DNA of 64,000 bases from contig CAWGFM010000002.1 in NCBI GenBank assembly GCA_963821935.1, positions 1 to 64,000 on the forward strand. Direction: 5' to 3'. Each line of letters opens with the position of its first letter. The first letter of the stretch is position 1. The notes under the pieces are model-generated. The model saw only the letters and a list, made by a program, of their open reading frames with translations, was not told where the DNA came from and searched no databases. The position numbers and the translations under genes were made by a program. Shown piece by piece: positions 8,139 through 18,296 of this stretch. This DNA comes from JAOUEA01 sp963821935 (lineage in GTDB: Bacteria; Actinomycetota; UBA4738; HRBIN12).

Positions 8139-10091
8139 CTAACGCCAAGTGACGAGGACAAGTGCGATGGGTTCCTTGAACCCTTTGAGGGAGGCATCTC
8201 CGATCTCTGTGAACGGGACCGCGGATCGGATATCGTCCATCGTCGAGCGGCTCGCGAGGATCTCACCCCCATCGGCGAGCGCTGCGATCCGCGCCGCTCG
8301 GTGGACCTCGCCCCCGCCAAAGTCTTCGCCTCGCCGCGTCGCTTCACCGGTGTGAACGCCGATCCGCACCGAAAGCGAGAAGCCCTCGGAACGCCGATGC
8401 TCCGCGAGCGCCCGCTGAACGTCAACGGCGCATCGCAACGCCAACCGTGCATCGGGGAATGAGGCGAAGAAGCCATCGCCCGTCGGATGCCCGATCTCGC
8501 CACCGTGCGTCGTGAAGAGCGACCTCAGTGTCCGGTCGTGCCAAGAGAGCAAGTCCTCCCACGCGTCGTCGCCGATCACGCTGATCAGGTCGGTCGATCG
8601 CACGATGTCGGTGAACATGAACGTCCGAGCGACCCGTTCCGGTCGCTCGTCGGATGGAAGTTGATCGAGCGCGCGCCGTGCTCGCTCGGCGCCCGGTCGA
8701 GCGCCGAGCCGCTCGAACGTGTCTCGCGCCGAGCGCGCCTCTCTCCGCGCGGCTCCAGCATCGCCGGTCTCGGCGTACGCCTCCGCCAGGAGCAGGCTGA
8801 GCTCGGCGGCCTCGAGCGGCGCATCGAGCTCCTGCCATCCGGCTCGTGACCTTCGCAAGATCGGAAGCGCGCCCGTCGTGTCGCCCACCGAGAGCAGTAG
8901 CGCACCTTGCGCGGCAGCCGCGATCGCACGGAGTGATGCCGTCCGGAACCCCGCGACGAGCGTGTCGAGCTCGTCCGCGGCGGATTCGGCCGTCTCTGGG
9001 TCCTCGCTCGCGAGCGCGATCTTGACCTGCGCGGCGAGCAATCGAACCCTCGAACAATGATCCGCTCCGAGTTCGTCCAATGCCTGACGGATTCCAGCCG
9101 CGGCGGCATCGACCTTGCCCTCGGCCAGCCGCAGCAGCGACCGTCCGGGCTGAGGTGACTTGCCGAACGCCTCCGCTCGCGCGTACGCCTCCTCGGCCGC
9201 GGCGAAGTCTCCGAGATTCCGCCGCACCTCACCGATCCCGTAATGTGCCGGACCTTGGCCAGAGACGAAGTTGTATCGCGGGAGTTCTTCGCACGCCATG
9301 AGGGCGTCTGCTTCGGCCTTGTGCAGATCACCGTGGAGCAGCTCCAACTCAGCGCGGTGGATCCGGCACACGCCGGGAAACGCCGGTACGGATCGGCGTT
9401 CGCACCACCGGAGGGTCGCCTCCGTCCACTCGCTCGCACGCCCGTAGTCCCCGAGCTTCGAGCAGATCCCGATCATCCCGCAGTAGACGTAACCTGCGGC
9501 CGCGGGATCGAGCTCGCCGCCGACGACCGTCGCCATGCACTCGTCCAGGAGTGGCATGCCCGTCTCGATGTCGCCGAGCAGGCAAAGTGCGTGGCCCTTG
9601 TCATGGAGGCTCATCGCTGCTAGCTCGCGGTCGCCACTGCGCTCGGCGAACGCGAGCGCATCGTCGTAGCGCTGGATCGCCCCCGCGTAGTCATTCTCCA
9701 TGATCCACAGCAGTAGCCCCTGGATCCAGAGCAGCCAGCCGTGAACCGGCCATGTCTCGTCCTCCTCGGCGAGGCGCGCCGCCTTCTGCCCCCAGCCCTG
9801 CGCCAGCGGGATGGACATCCGCATGCCGTGTTGTTCCGCGAGTCGGTACGCCACCATGGCCGCCCGTGCACGGTCACCCTCGTCGAGGAAGGCGGCGTAG
9901 GCACGCTCCAGCGCCTCGATCGTGGCGTCGGGGCGCCCCGTCCAGTAGTTCGCCCAGGCGAGCATCTCGAGCGCCGTCCCCGGCAGCGTGCCTGTACGGT
10001 CCGCCTCGGCCAGCGCCTCATAGGCATCGTTCCAGGCGTGTCGGTCGAGCGCATCCCGGGCCAGATCGATCGGGTCGTCAGTCTTGCTCAC
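8139..10091 (-). CDS. TPR protein with C-terminal class III nucleotide cyclase domain
   Basis: A 650-residue cytosolic protein. The GTG at 10091 follows GGAG; the frame stays open further upstream across the Crp gene, but that part is not protein-like. Residues 1-480 are helical TPR-type repeats (A..A..LERAYAAF, ALAFAERSGDRE, ARAEAFGKS). The cyclase domain (about 492-648) has FTDI with one metal Asp, GDG with the second, GVHTGE and HRAARI. The transition-state Asn is His here, and the base-contacting Lys position reads His (EIGHPTGDG), so catalysis and specificity are doubtful. It is divergent from a Crp/Fnr regulator, suggesting a signalling pair (inference). Confidence 0.88.
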   Translation of the reverse strand: MSKTDDPIDLARDALDRHAWNDAYEALAEADRTGTLPGTALEMLAWANYWTGRPDATIEALERAYAAFLDEGDRARAAMVAYRLAEQHGMRMSIPLAQGWGQKAARLAEEDETWPVHGWLLWIQGLLLWIMENDYAGAIQRYDDALAFAERSGDRELAAMSLHDKGHALCLLGDIETGMPLLDECMATVVGGELDPAAAGYVYCGMIGICSKLGDYGRASEWTEATLRWCERRSVPAFPGVCRIHRAELELLHGDLHKAEADALMACEELPRYNFVSGQGPAHYGIGEVRRNLGDFAAAEEAYARAEAFGKSPQPGRSLLRLAEGKVDAAAAGIRQALDELGADHCSRVRLLAAQVKIALASEDPETAESAADELDTLVAGFRTASLRAIAAAAQGALLLSVGDTTGALPILRRSRAGWQELDAPLEAAELSLLLAEAYAETGDAGAARREARSARDTFERLGARPGAERARRALDQLPSDERPERVARTFMFTDIVRSTDLISVIGDDAWEDLLSWHDRTLRSLFTTHGGEIGHPTGDGFFASFPDARLALRCAVDVQRALAEHRRSEGFSLSVRIGVHTGEATRRGEDFGGGEVHRAARIAALADGGEILASRSTMDDIRSAVPFTEIGDASLKGFKEPIALVLVTWR

Positions 10092-10147
10092 CGGCGGCTC
10101 CACAGAGCAAAGGGCACCTCGAACCGTACCCGGTCCCGGCCTGGGGG

Positions 10148-10165
10148 GCATAACACCTGCATAAC
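10148..10165 (+). repeat. Isolated 18-nt box GCATAACACCTGCATAAC
   Basis: The 18-nt sequence GCATAACACCTGCATAAC is an internal direct repeat (GCATAAC twice) in the intergenic region between the divergent cyclase and Crp genes. Near-identical boxes start repeat copies D (21657) and E (32298), and a variant is in copy F. Here it is not followed by a tRNA-like part. It might be a regulator site or a fragment of the repeat family. Confidence 0.4.
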
Positions 10166-10277
10166 ATGCCGATGGCATTCCAGAGAGGTCGGTCGGATCG
10201 ATCTGGTGGGCCACGGCCCCAGGTCTCAACTCGGAACCTGACCTGGCCAACCGCGTCCGAACCGTGCAATCGTCCTG

Positions 10278-10964
10278 GTGATGGAACCGGACATCGAGGG
10301 CACGCTGCAACGGAGCTTCCTTGGCCACCTGCCACGCGATCTGGTGGATCGTCTCGTCGAGGGCCAGCTGCGGATGGACGTTCCTGCGGACACGACGATC
10401 TACCGGGAGGGCGAGGCGTCCCGGGCGTTCCTGGTCATCTCCGGTTTGTTCCGCCTCTTCCTGGTCTCCGGTGACGGTCGGCAGGTCACGATCCGGTACG
10501 GCAGGCCTTCGGACGTCCTGGGGACGGCGCTCGTCGTCGGCGGCCCGCTGGACGTGCGAGCCCAGACGCTCGCTCCCAGCACGATCCTGGGGATCGACGT
10601 GGGCCGGCTGGAGGAGGCCGCTCGCCGCGACGCGGCGGTGGCCTACGCCTTGTCCCAGGAGCTCAGCCGTCGCCTCGACGAGACGCTGCAGCAGATGGCG
10701 ATCACCGCCTTCGGCTCGGTGAAGCAGCGGGTCGCTTCGCAGCTGCTGGAGCTCGCCACCACGAGGAACCGCTCCGACGCCCGGCTGTCGGCGCACCTTT
10801 CCCAGCAGGAACTGGCCGACGCGGTGGGATCGGTACGCGAGGTCGTCTCGCGGGCGCTGCGGGATCTCCGTGCGGCCGGGATCGTCGCCACCTCGACGGA
10901 TGAGGTCGTGATCCTCGACGCCGCTCGGCTCTTCGACGAATCGTGGGGCTCGCGCCGCGTGTGA
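10278..10964 (+). CDS. Crp/Fnr family transcriptional regulator
   Basis: A 228-residue regulator (GTG at 10278 or ATG at 10281). The N-terminal cyclic-nucleotide-binding beta-roll spans about residues 20-125 (IYREGEASRAFLVISGLFRLF; shown in part), a dimerisation helix follows, and the winged helix is at about 150-215 (LSQQELADAVGSVREVVSRAL). The phosphate-binding cassette reads RPSDVLGTALVVGG...DVRAQT and lacks the Gly-Glu and Arg-Ser that bind cAMP in Crp. No Fnr-type cysteine cluster is present. The ligand may be another nucleotide or none. It is divergent from the TPR-cyclase gene. Confidence 0.9.
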   Translation: MMEPDIEGTLQRSFLGHLPRDLVDRLVEGQLRMDVPADTTIYREGEASRAFLVISGLFRLFLVSGDGRQVTIRYGRPSDVLGTALVVGGPLDVRAQTLAPSTILGIDVGRLEEAARRDAAVAYALSQELSRRLDETLQQMAITAFGSVKQRVASQLLELATTRNRSDARLSAHLSQQELADAVGSVREVVSRALRDLRAAGIVATSTDEVVILDAARLFDESWGSRRV

Positions 10965-11168
10965 CTTCGGTCGCACAAGGTCGCTACTCACGTCACTGAC
11001 GAGCGGCACGTGGCGCTAGGAGCCTAGAGAGCACGTGGTTGCAATGTGCTCGTACCAGCGAACTGCCAACCCATCGACCACTGGGCCGGTGGGGTGGCCG
11101 ATCCGCTGAGGGTCTTGAGGAAAGCAGTACCGGGCAGCGGCCAGAGGGCCGCCAGATAGGAGAAGAAC

Positions 11169-11846
11169 ATGAAGCGCTTCATCGGAGCCGCGATCATCGG
11201 AGCCGCCTTGCTGGCGACGATGGCGATGCCGGCACAGGCTCGCGGTAACCATCGCGACGACAAGACCTGGCTCAAGTTCGGGTCGAGCGACACCGGCTCG
11301 ATCAACTGGCAGAACGACCGCAGCGATTCGCCGCTGGACGCCAACACAGCGCGACTCAAGCTGCACCTGGACGAGCAGAACGGAGACGACTGGGCGTTCG
11401 CCTACGCGCGGGGCACGGGCGTGCTGGGCGCGATCAACAAGCCGGGGCGCCACCTCGCGTTCGACTACCTCACGACGGCCTACGTCGGGGCCGGCGCTCC
11501 GCGCATCAGCGCGGACATCGACACCGACGGCGACGGAGTGGTGGACTTCTCGGCATACCTGGCCGCCTACTACGTCACGGGCGGGGAGATCCCCGGCGGC
11601 CCCTGGGCTACGGCCGACTTCACGCACCGGACGTCGCCGGGCGTCAAGATCTGGGCCGACGGCGCCACGTTCGAGTCCGACGGCACCCACAGCGCGTGGG
11701 AGGATCTCGCCGCCGCGTACCCGGGCGCTCGTGTGATCGATGTGGATCTGGTGCAGGACGAGGCGGGTAGGGCCGCGTACGTCGATCGCCTCACGATCGG
11801 CACCCACGTGTTCGGTCGCATGGGCGGCCGGCCGGTGGACGCCTGA
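11169..11846 (+). CDS. Secreted hypothetical protein
   Basis: A 225-residue protein with a clear signal peptide: KR near the start, hydrophobic core FIGAAIIGAALLATMAM, and cleavage likely after AQA (about residue 24). AGGAGAAGAAC lies just before the ATG. The mature part is acidic, with many Asp/Gly turns such as DIDTDGDGVVDF (an EF-hand-like calcium loop), and has beta-rich spacing. No known family. The 204-nt gap after the Crp gene holds no obvious gene. Confidence 0.75.
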   Translation: MKRFIGAAIIGAALLATMAMPAQARGNHRDDKTWLKFGSSDTGSINWQNDRSDSPLDANTARLKLHLDEQNGDDWAFAYARGTGVLGAINKPGRHLAFDYLTTAYVGAGAPRISADIDTDGDGVVDFSAYLAAYYVTGGEIPGGPWATADFTHRTSPGVKIWADGATFESDGTHSAWEDLAAAYPGARVIDVDLVQDEAGRAAYVDRLTIGTHVFGRMGGRPVDA

Positions 11847-12085
11847 TCCATCCGGCTGGCCTGCAGGGTCCCCCTCCTGCAGCCACGCCGGCGCTCCAGG
11901 AGGCTGCGCTCCTGGGGCCGCCGGGGTGGATGCCCTCAACGTCGTCTGAATGACCGGGTCGTCGCTCTCGCATCTTGTTCTCACTCCCGGCACCTTGCCT
12001 CGAGAGGTCCAGACCGATCCGGGGTGGCGAAGTCCGTCTCGTGCGCGCACTAGGCTCTCGGCATCTCGAAGGCGGGGGTGCGGAC

Positions 12086-12436
12086 ATGAGCGGACGGAGT
12101 CCTGAGGTGCAGCTTCAACTAGCGAATGAACGGACGTATCTCGCGTGGCTACGGACGGCGCTGGCACTCGTCGCCTCCGGCGTCGCAGCCGCACGGCTCT
12201 TGGCGGGGCAGTCGCTCGATTGGGCGTGGGTGACTGTTGGGGTCCTGCTGATCATGGCGGGTGTCGTGACTGCTGCCGTCGCACGGCGCCGCTGGCGCGC
12301 GATGGACGCCGCGATCCGTGAAGACCAACCCCTACCGGCTCCGGGCATCGCCGCGATGATCGCCGGAGTCATCGTGCTCTGCGGGCTCATCACCACCGCG
12401 CTCCTGCTCGGAACGAATCCCGGAGACGTTCCATGA
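12086..12436 (+). CDS. DUF202 (YidH-type) membrane protein
   Basis: A 116-residue protein with the DUF202 N-terminal signature ANERTYLAWLRTALALVASG (residues about 13-32), followed by two more helices (WVTVGVLLIMAGVVTAAVARRRW; MIAGVIVLCGLITTALLLG, both in part). Function unknown. The last 60-80 nt of this gene and its 3' flank recur as a fragment at 26212-26292, evidence that it has been copied by the rearrangements seen in the window. Confidence 0.85.
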   Translation: MSGRSPEVQLQLANERTYLAWLRTALALVASGVAAARLLAGQSLDWAWVTVGVLLIMAGVVTAAVARRRWRAMDAAIREDQPLPAPGIAAMIAGVIVLCGLITTALLLGTNPGDVP

Positions 12437-12505
12437 TCGCGTGGAGGACGTGAAGGCGGCGGACTCCTACGATCAACGACTCTGTAACGCAGCGACCGTC
12501 GCGGA

Positions 12506-12898
12506 TCAGCAGGTCGAGTGGAACAATCCGCCGACCTTCAGTCCTCGGCGCGCCAACTCGTTGTAGGTGTCGATGGCTGCCTGGGTCTCCTCCTGGCGCA
12601 CCTCGACCCCGAGGCTCGCCAGCTCCTCCAGCGTCGACGAAGCCGTCTGCAAGCGGAGTTCGCGGCCGCGACTGAGGACGACGATCTCGGCCCCGTGCTC
12701 CAGCAGCTCCGCGACGTCCGCCGGCTGGATCCCCGGATGGTGTTCCGTGCCCGTTTCTCGCCAGTCCCACGGCCGTCCGCCGCCGGGCCACAGCTTGAAG
12801 TCCTTCCCTTCGCCGAGGCTTTCGACCTCCATGCGGCCCCACGAGCTGTCCAGGATGATCGGTGACGTGGGCCGGTCCACAGATGGACTATGCGCCAC
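12506..12898 (-). CDS. Mth938-like domain protein, copy 1
   Basis: A 130-residue single-domain protein of the Mth938/DUF498 family (relatives include NDUFAF3). Recognisable segments are SPIILDSSWGRMEVE, the loop FKLWPGGGRPWDWRETGTEH (part), ADVAELLEHGAEIVVLSRG, and the C-terminal GLKVGGLFHSTC. Function unknown. It converges with the DUF202 gene. It is one of three copies in the window; copy 3 (32518) is also intact and very similar, and copy 2 (18421) is broken. Upstream sequence (about 12905-12960) is shared with copy 2. Confidence 0.85.
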   Translation of the reverse strand: MAHSPSVDRPTSPIILDSSWGRMEVESLGEGKDFKLWPGGGRPWDWRETGTEHHPGIQPADVAELLEHGAEIVVLSRGRELRLQTASSTLEELASLGVEVRQEETQAAIDTYNELARRGLKVGGLFHSTC

Positions 12899-13025
12899 CG
12901 GCGGATCAGCTCAAGGTGACGGACAGCGCTCGGTTCGATGACGAGGTTGAATACCGCAGAAAGGTGCTTGCTCGAAGGGAAGGACCCAGGTTCGTCACGC
13001 GATCGTGGGTAGCGTTTCGAGCCGC

Positions 13026-13091
13026 GTTCCTGCTGCTCAACGCCCTGAACTGCGGCTTCATGGTGGGCGTTGAGGGTCTCGAACCCCCGGA
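13026..13091. repeat. Repeat copy B: rearranged tRNA-Val-like fragment
   Basis: The plus strand carries GTTCCTGCTGCTCAACGCCCTGAA (part of the insert of the split tRNA element) at 13026-13055. It is followed, in inverted orientation, by the T arm and 3' acceptor (TGGTGGGCGTTGAGGGTCTC...). In copy A both parts are on the same strand. This copy shows that the insert and the tRNA half can move separately. The open frame across it is a tRNA-antisense artefact. Confidence 0.6.
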
Positions 13092-13097
13092 TCCGCG

Positions 13098-13910
13098 TTA
13101 CTTCTTGACCCGGAACCTCACCAACGGGTTGAACCCCGCCCATTCGCACGCGTCGAGCGAGAGCTCGTTTACGACGGTTGCATCGGTCGTGCAGTCTCCC
13201 CCGGTCTGTTGATCGGTGAAGACACCATCGGGGTACATATCGCTGCCGATGGCCGGCAGACCAGCCCCCGTTCCGACGTTCAAGGAGTCGTCAGGGCATC
13301 CCTCCGGGTTGCTCTGACACGGCCTCACCCCATGAGGCTGGTTCCCCGACGTGCTGGTGTTATAGGAGATGCCGTATATCAGCTCATTCGGGAGTTTGAG
13401 ACCGGAGAATTCGAAGACGATCTTGACCGCCATTCCGTTGAAGCAGGCGTCATCCTCGGATGAATACCATCCGGTCGGATTCGCGGTGCAGTTGGTGGGG
13501 TCGGCTGAAGGCCGGAACGGGATCGTGAACGTTCTCGTCCGGCTCCCGATCACCGCGCCCGGGAGATTCGGGTCCGTGTTGTTCGCGCGGTAGAGCGTCA
13601 GCGTGATGGATTCGTTGAACGTCGCGCCCGGAGTGGTTTCACAGGCAGCCATCCAGGTTCCCGATTCGCATGCCCACGAGCTCATAACGACGTTGACTTT
13701 CCTGAGCTTGCGCTTGCCTGGTGCCAGCCGGATCTGATCACCGAGCGCGTCGGTCTGCGTCGCTTCGAAACCGACACTCGCCACGTTGCCGGGGAGCTGG
13801 TCTGGAAGGCTGTTGAACACCTTCTTGAGCTTGGGCGCGGCCTGAGCGGGGAGGGTCACCGCCCCGATCGCGACCGAAGCCATGGTGAGGCACACCAGAA
13901 ACTTCTTCAT
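13098..13910 (-). CDS. Secreted hypothetical protein
   Basis: A 270-residue exported protein. The signal peptide MKKFLVCLTMASVAIGAVTL ends near AQAA (about residue 25). The mature chain is beta-rich with six or more cysteines that could form disulfides, and includes the segments VNVVMSSWACESGTW, ITLTLYRANNTDPNLPG and VKIVFEFSGLKLPNELIYGI. This resembles an extracellular jelly-roll domain, but no family is recognised. CTCCT on the plus strand just outside the start gives a good AGGAG ribosome site. Its 3' end abuts repeat copy B. Confidence 0.75.
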   Translation of the reverse strand: MKKFLVCLTMASVAIGAVTLPAQAAPKLKKVFNSLPDQLPGNVASVGFEATQTDALGDQIRLAPGKRKLRKVNVVMSSWACESGTWMAACETTPGATFNESITLTLYRANNTDPNLPGAVIGSRTRTFTIPFRPSADPTNCTANPTGWYSSEDDACFNGMAVKIVFEFSGLKLPNELIYGISYNTSTSGNQPHGVRPCQSNPEGCPDDSLNVGTGAGLPAIGSDMYPDGVFTDQQTGGDCTTDATVVNELSLDACEWAGFNPLVRFRVKK

Positions 13911-14331
13911 CGCTCCTCCTGCGTTCTTAGCTACGATTCCTATCCCGTCTCGATGAGCCGCGACAGTGGGCCGGATAACGCCCCCGCGGGCTCCTTCGAA
14001 TGCCTAGTTGCGCTTTGATTCAACATGGTGATCCGGGTAGACCGGTAGGGTCACATGGCCGACGGCCGCATAGCCGACAGTCACCCTGGCGCCGGACTCA
14101 GCGAGCACCCCTCCGGCCACTAGCCATCCATCGCTTCGCGACCGTCTGCACCGTGATCCTGGCATTTGGCGCTCTTCCTCGAGCTGTTCACCGCGAACGA
14201 GTGAACGCCGTTCCAGCTCGGTGCCGGCTCATGACCCTGGCCAAATGCTACCGACTAGCATGCCTGGGGCCCCAGATCGCACGCGAGTGGCGGAGGAACA
14301 GTGACGACCCCATCGAGAGAGGTGTCCTGAG
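13911..14331. other. Intergenic gap with a YggT gene fragment
   Basis: This 421-nt stretch separates the divergent secreted-protein gene and P-type ATPase gene and should hold both promoters. The only recognisable content is the YggT-like fragment at 14134-14213. GAGAGAGGTGTCCTGAG before 14332 serves as the ATPase ribosome site. Confidence 0.5.
14134..14213 (+). pseudogene. Fragment of the YggT-like gene
   Basis: GCTTCGCGACCGTCTGCACC through CTCGAGCTGTTCACCGCGAACG is a mutated copy of 7611-7688 inside the YggT-like gene, with an internal indel and no start, so it cannot encode the protein. There is no flanking homology to the parent gene. It is one of several gene scraps spread through 12-36 kb. 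Confidence 0.65.
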
Positions 14332-17165
14332 ATGAGCATGACCGAGCCGGCAACTGGAACCATGGCCTGGCACGCGATGTCGCCGAACGATGTGGCGTCA
14401 CGACTGACTGTAGATCTCGATGGCGGGCTGGACACCGACGAGGTCGAACGGCGACTCGAGAAGTACGGTCCCAACGAGTTGCCGACCGAGCCGCCCCCGA
14501 GCGTCTGGGTGGTGGCCCGGGGACAGCTCCTGAATCCGATGAACATCATGTTGCTCATCGTCGGGGTGGCGAGCTTCGCGATCGGGCAAGTCGCGACCGG
14601 TCTCGTCGTGACCGGATTGGTGACCTTCAACGTCGTCATGGGCTCCAACCAGGAGCTCAAGGCCCGGGCAAGCGTCGAGGCGCTCGCTCAGCTGCAGGTA
14701 CCCCACGCGCGTGTGCGGAGGTCGGCGAGCGTGCAGGAGGTCGACTCGACGAAGCTCGTGCCAGGCGACGTCGTGCTGCTGGAAGCGGGAGACCTGGTGC
14801 CCGCCGATGGACGGCTCGTCTCGTCGGCGACACTCGAGGTGCAGGAGGCGTCCCTCACCGGGGAGAGTGCACCAGTGCCGAAGGCCACGACCACGATCGA
14901 GGGCGCGGACGTCGCGCTCGGCGACCGCACGGACATGGTGTTCCAGAACACGCAGGTCACTCGCGGATCCGCCACGTTCATCGTCACCGGGACGGGTCAG
15001 GCGACGCAGATGGGTCGCATCGCCGATATGGTCACGGCGACGAAGCGATCCAAGTCCCCGTTGCAACAGGAGCTCGACGGGATGACCAAGGTCTTCGGCA
15101 TCGTCGCGTGGTCAGCGGTGGCCGTGATCGCGATCGTGGGCTTCGCACGCGGACAGGATATCGAGACCCTCTTGCTGCTCTGCGTCTCGACCGGCATCGC
15201 GTCGATCCCCACAGGTCTGCCGACGTTCGTGCAGACGATGCTGTCATCCGGCGCACGCCGCTTGGCGGCGTCCAAGGCAGTGGTCAAGACCCTCACCGAC
15301 GTCGAGACGCTGGGTGGGACCACCGTCATCAACAGCGACAAGACCGGCACGCTCACGATGAACGCGATGACGGCCACCACGATGCTGGCGGGTGGCGACT
15401 GGTTCAAGATCGAAGGAGGGGGATACAAGAAGTCGGGCGCCATCCTGGGCTCCGGCGGTTGGCGAGCCGCCCGACTTCCGGCGACTCGCCCTCGGCCTCT
15501 GTCTCTGCACCGACGCCACCGTGGCCGACGACGAGTCGATCATCGGCGATCCCACGGAGGCGGCGCTCGTGGTCCTGGCCGCCAAGACGGGAGTGGGCGC
15601 GGAGCAGACGCGTCAGGCGCTTCCTCGTTGCGCGGAGGTCCCGTTCGATTCGGAGTACAAGTTCATGGCGACCTTCCACGACCTTCCCGAGCACCTTGTC
15701 GGGGGGATCGTCCAGGAGCCGCACTTCGCGAGCGTCAAGGGCGCTCCCGACGTCGTGATCGAGCACTGCGATCGAGCGCTCTGGCACGGAAAGGCGATAC
15801 CGATCGAAAGCGTTCGGGACGAGACTCCTGGCCGCGAACCAGCAGCTCTCCGAGCGTGGGCTGCGGGTGCTCGCATTCGCTGCACGCGACCTGGACGACG
15901 CCACGATGGAGGCCGCGATCGGCGATCCCATGGCTGCGGTGACCGACCTGGTCCTGGTGGCCCTGGTCGGGATCATCGATCCTCTCCGTGAGGAAGCCAA
16001 GGAGTCGGTCCGGATCGCCCTACGAGCCGGGGTCGACGTGCGGATGATCACGGGCGACCACACGGTCACGGCGAGGGCGATCGCCGACCAACTCGGTCTG
16101 GGGCCGGGCGTGATCACGGGAACGGATCTTTCGCACCTGCCGGACGGCGAGGTCGTCGAGAGGCTCCCGGAGCTCCATGTCTTCGGCCGTGTGGCGCCGG
16201 AGGACAAGGTGCGACTGGCTCGGCTCATGCAGGAGGCGGGGCAGGTGGTCGCGATGACGGGGGACGCCGTGAATGATGCGGCGGCGCTGAAGCAGGCGGA
16301 CATCGGGGTCGCAATGGGGAGCGGTTCCGAGGTGACGAAGCAGGCGGCGAAGATCGTGCTGACCGACGACAACTTCGCCACGCTCGTGCGCGCGGTTGAA
16401 CTTGGCCGTGACATCTACCGGCGGATCACGTCGTACGTGAAGCTGCAACTCACGATCCTGTCAGCGGTGCTTCAGCTGATGCTGCTCGCCACGATCTTCA
16501 ACATCAACGAAGGCGTCGCGTTGTTCCCCATGCAGCTCCTGTTCTGCAAGTTCTTCGTGGTGGTCACCGTGGTCGTCGGCTTCATCGTCGACGTGCCGGA
16601 TCCGAGCGTGATGCAGCGACCGCCGCGCACGCCAGGCACGAGGATCGTCACGAGGTCTCAGATCGTGCGGTGGGTCGTCAGTGGCTTCGCTGTCGCGGCG
16701 AGTGCGCTCGCGGTACTGGAGTGGGGACCGGATGAACCGAGCATCACACACCCCTCGATCGGCATGACGATGGCCTTCGCGATCGTGGCGATGAGCGCCG
16801 TCAACCTCGGCCTGGTGATGCGGCGCGAACGCGAACCGGTGTGGTCGTCGCCCGTCTTCCCGTACCTGGGGTGGATCTTCCTGGGCTGGACGCTCACGTG
16901 GGCGGCCGTGGAGCTCAACATGCTCCAGCAGTTGCTCGACACCATCTCGCTCACGGGGAAGCAGTGGGGAGTAGTCCTGTTGCTGTCGTTGATCGCTCCG
17001 GGCATCGTCTGGGTGGACAAGACGATCCAGCTCGCTCGCCTGCGCAAGAGGGAATCGGCAGCTGGACTCGTCGAGGTGACCAGCGGTGGCCGTCCGGCGA
17101 TTGAGTCGACAACGTCGAAGCCACATCCGCCGACCTCCTCCGGATGCGCGACGCTCGCCGTGTAG
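14332..17165 (+). CDS. P-type cation ATPase (P2-like), two frameshifts
   Basis: Three consecutive frames together encode about 943 residues: 14332 to about 15455, about 15455 to 15825, and about 15825 to 17165. The order is complete: cation-ATPase N-terminal domain, actuator with LTGES, M4 motif IPTGLPTF, phosphorylation motif DKTGTLT (about residue 341), nucleotide-binding domain, hinge MTGDAVNDAAALK, and a C-terminal membrane block with six helices. The M4 proline motif places it near Ca2+/Na+-type pumps, but the ion is uncertain. The hinge has Ala where most P2 pumps have Gly and Pro. Two indels would inactivate it unless they are sequence errors. Confidence 0.8.
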
Positions 17166-17222
17166 GCGTCGCGCTATTGACTGGACGGAGTATCGGGTTC
17201 AGGGTCTGGGGTCCATGCCGAG

Positions 17223-17955
17223 GTGTTCGTGAATCCCGAAGGTGGATCGTTGTCGCTCGAGGTGCGCTGGATCCTGCCCGGACAGGTCTCGAACGCGATG
17301 ATCGAGTGGTTAGGCCCTTTCGGCGGCGCAGTCGAGGATCGAGAGGATTGGTACCTCGTCGATCCTTCGTGCGACGACTTCGGGGTGAAGATCAGAGGGG
17401 CGACACAACTCGATCTGAAGGCGTTCCGAGGGAGCCCGGGGGAGGTGGGGATCCGGGGGGGTGGCCGAGGCCGAATCGAGCTCTGGGAGAAATGGAGCTT
17501 CCACCTCGACGCGCGGGCACACCTACCCCCCGACGTCATCGAGCTGGCTCGCGGTTCAGAAGGTCCGGCGCCGCCGTTCGTTCCGCTTGGCCGAGGGGGG
17601 AGTGGTCGAGCGGGCCATGAGCGACGTCGAGCTGCCCGGCTGCACGGTCGAGCTCACCGAGGTTGCGGTCGGCGAGGAGACGTGTTGGTCGCTCGGCTTC
17701 GAGGTTCATGGAGGTTCGGAGCTGCTCGAAGTGGCGCTGCACGCAACGGTCGAATCGCTGTTCCCACGTCCGCCGCCCGACGGCATCCGGCTCGATCTCA
17801 GAGATTCGATGTCATATCCGCGATGGCTCGGCGCTTCGAGGCATGATGTGTCGGGCTCCGGCGACTTCTTGCGCCTGCACTCGGGATCGACGATCCCGTG
17901 GATCCGCGCGGTATTACCACTTCATGAAAGGGACGGGGCCACATCCAGCGGGTGA
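17223..17955 (+). CDS. Hypothetical protein, possibly CYTH-like, frameshifted
   Basis: The N-terminal part (GTG 17223) reads LEVRWILPGQ, DREDWYLVDP, GVKIRGATQLDLKAFRGSPG and WEKWSFHLDA. After about 17550 the protein-like sequence moves to the next frame: VQKVRRRRSFRL, CTVELTEVAVG and CWSLGFEVHG. Alternating strands with Arg/Lys/Glu pairs and a KxRR segment recall CYTH/triphosphate-tunnel proteins, but this is only a resemblance. The joined length is about 243 residues. It is downstream of the P-type ATPase on the same strand. Confidence 0.5.
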
Positions 17956-17997
17956 TCGCCCCAAGGTCAGTTCTTCGGAGCAGGACGTATAGATCGT

Positions 17998-18295
17998 TCA
18001 GAAGGTCGAAGCGATCATCTCGGCGATCGCGATCGTCGGCAGGTTGGTATTCGCGCGGGGAGTCGTGGGGAAGATCGATGCGTCTGCGACGACGAGGCCC
18101 TCCGTGCCCTGGACCCGGCCCGTCGGAGACACGACCGCAGATCGATCCTCGGGAGGTCCCATCCGACACGTCCCGACCGGATGCCAATAACCGGCCACGT
18201 CCGCGCGGATCCGACTCTCCAGATCAACCGCGGTTCCCGGCGTGACCTCTTCGCCGACGAAGGGATCCAAGGCTCGGGTGCCCGCGAGTCATCCG
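17998..18295 (-). pseudogene. Truncated GMC oxidoreductase C-terminus
   Basis: This is a near-identical copy of the last 90-100 codons of the GMC oxidoreductase at 34599-36035. It includes GYWHPVGTCRMG with the catalytic His and the terminal TNLPTIAIAEMIASTF. The 5' two-thirds, including the FAD-binding GGGTAG, are absent, so it is non-functional. The homology stops at about 18295, where it is joined directly to the anticodon arm of tRNA-like repeat copy C. Confidence 0.85.
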
Positions 18296-18296
18296 T

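Noticed and set aside
10092..11009. Open minus-strand extension of the TPR-cyclase across the Crp gene
   Set aside because: It lacks protein-like composition and overlaps a clear Crp/Fnr gene on the other strand; high GC keeps the frame open by chance.
12862..13212. Plus-strand open frame with MVGVEGLEPPDP
   Set aside because: This phrase is the usual antisense translation of a tRNA T arm and acceptor; it comes from repeat copy B.
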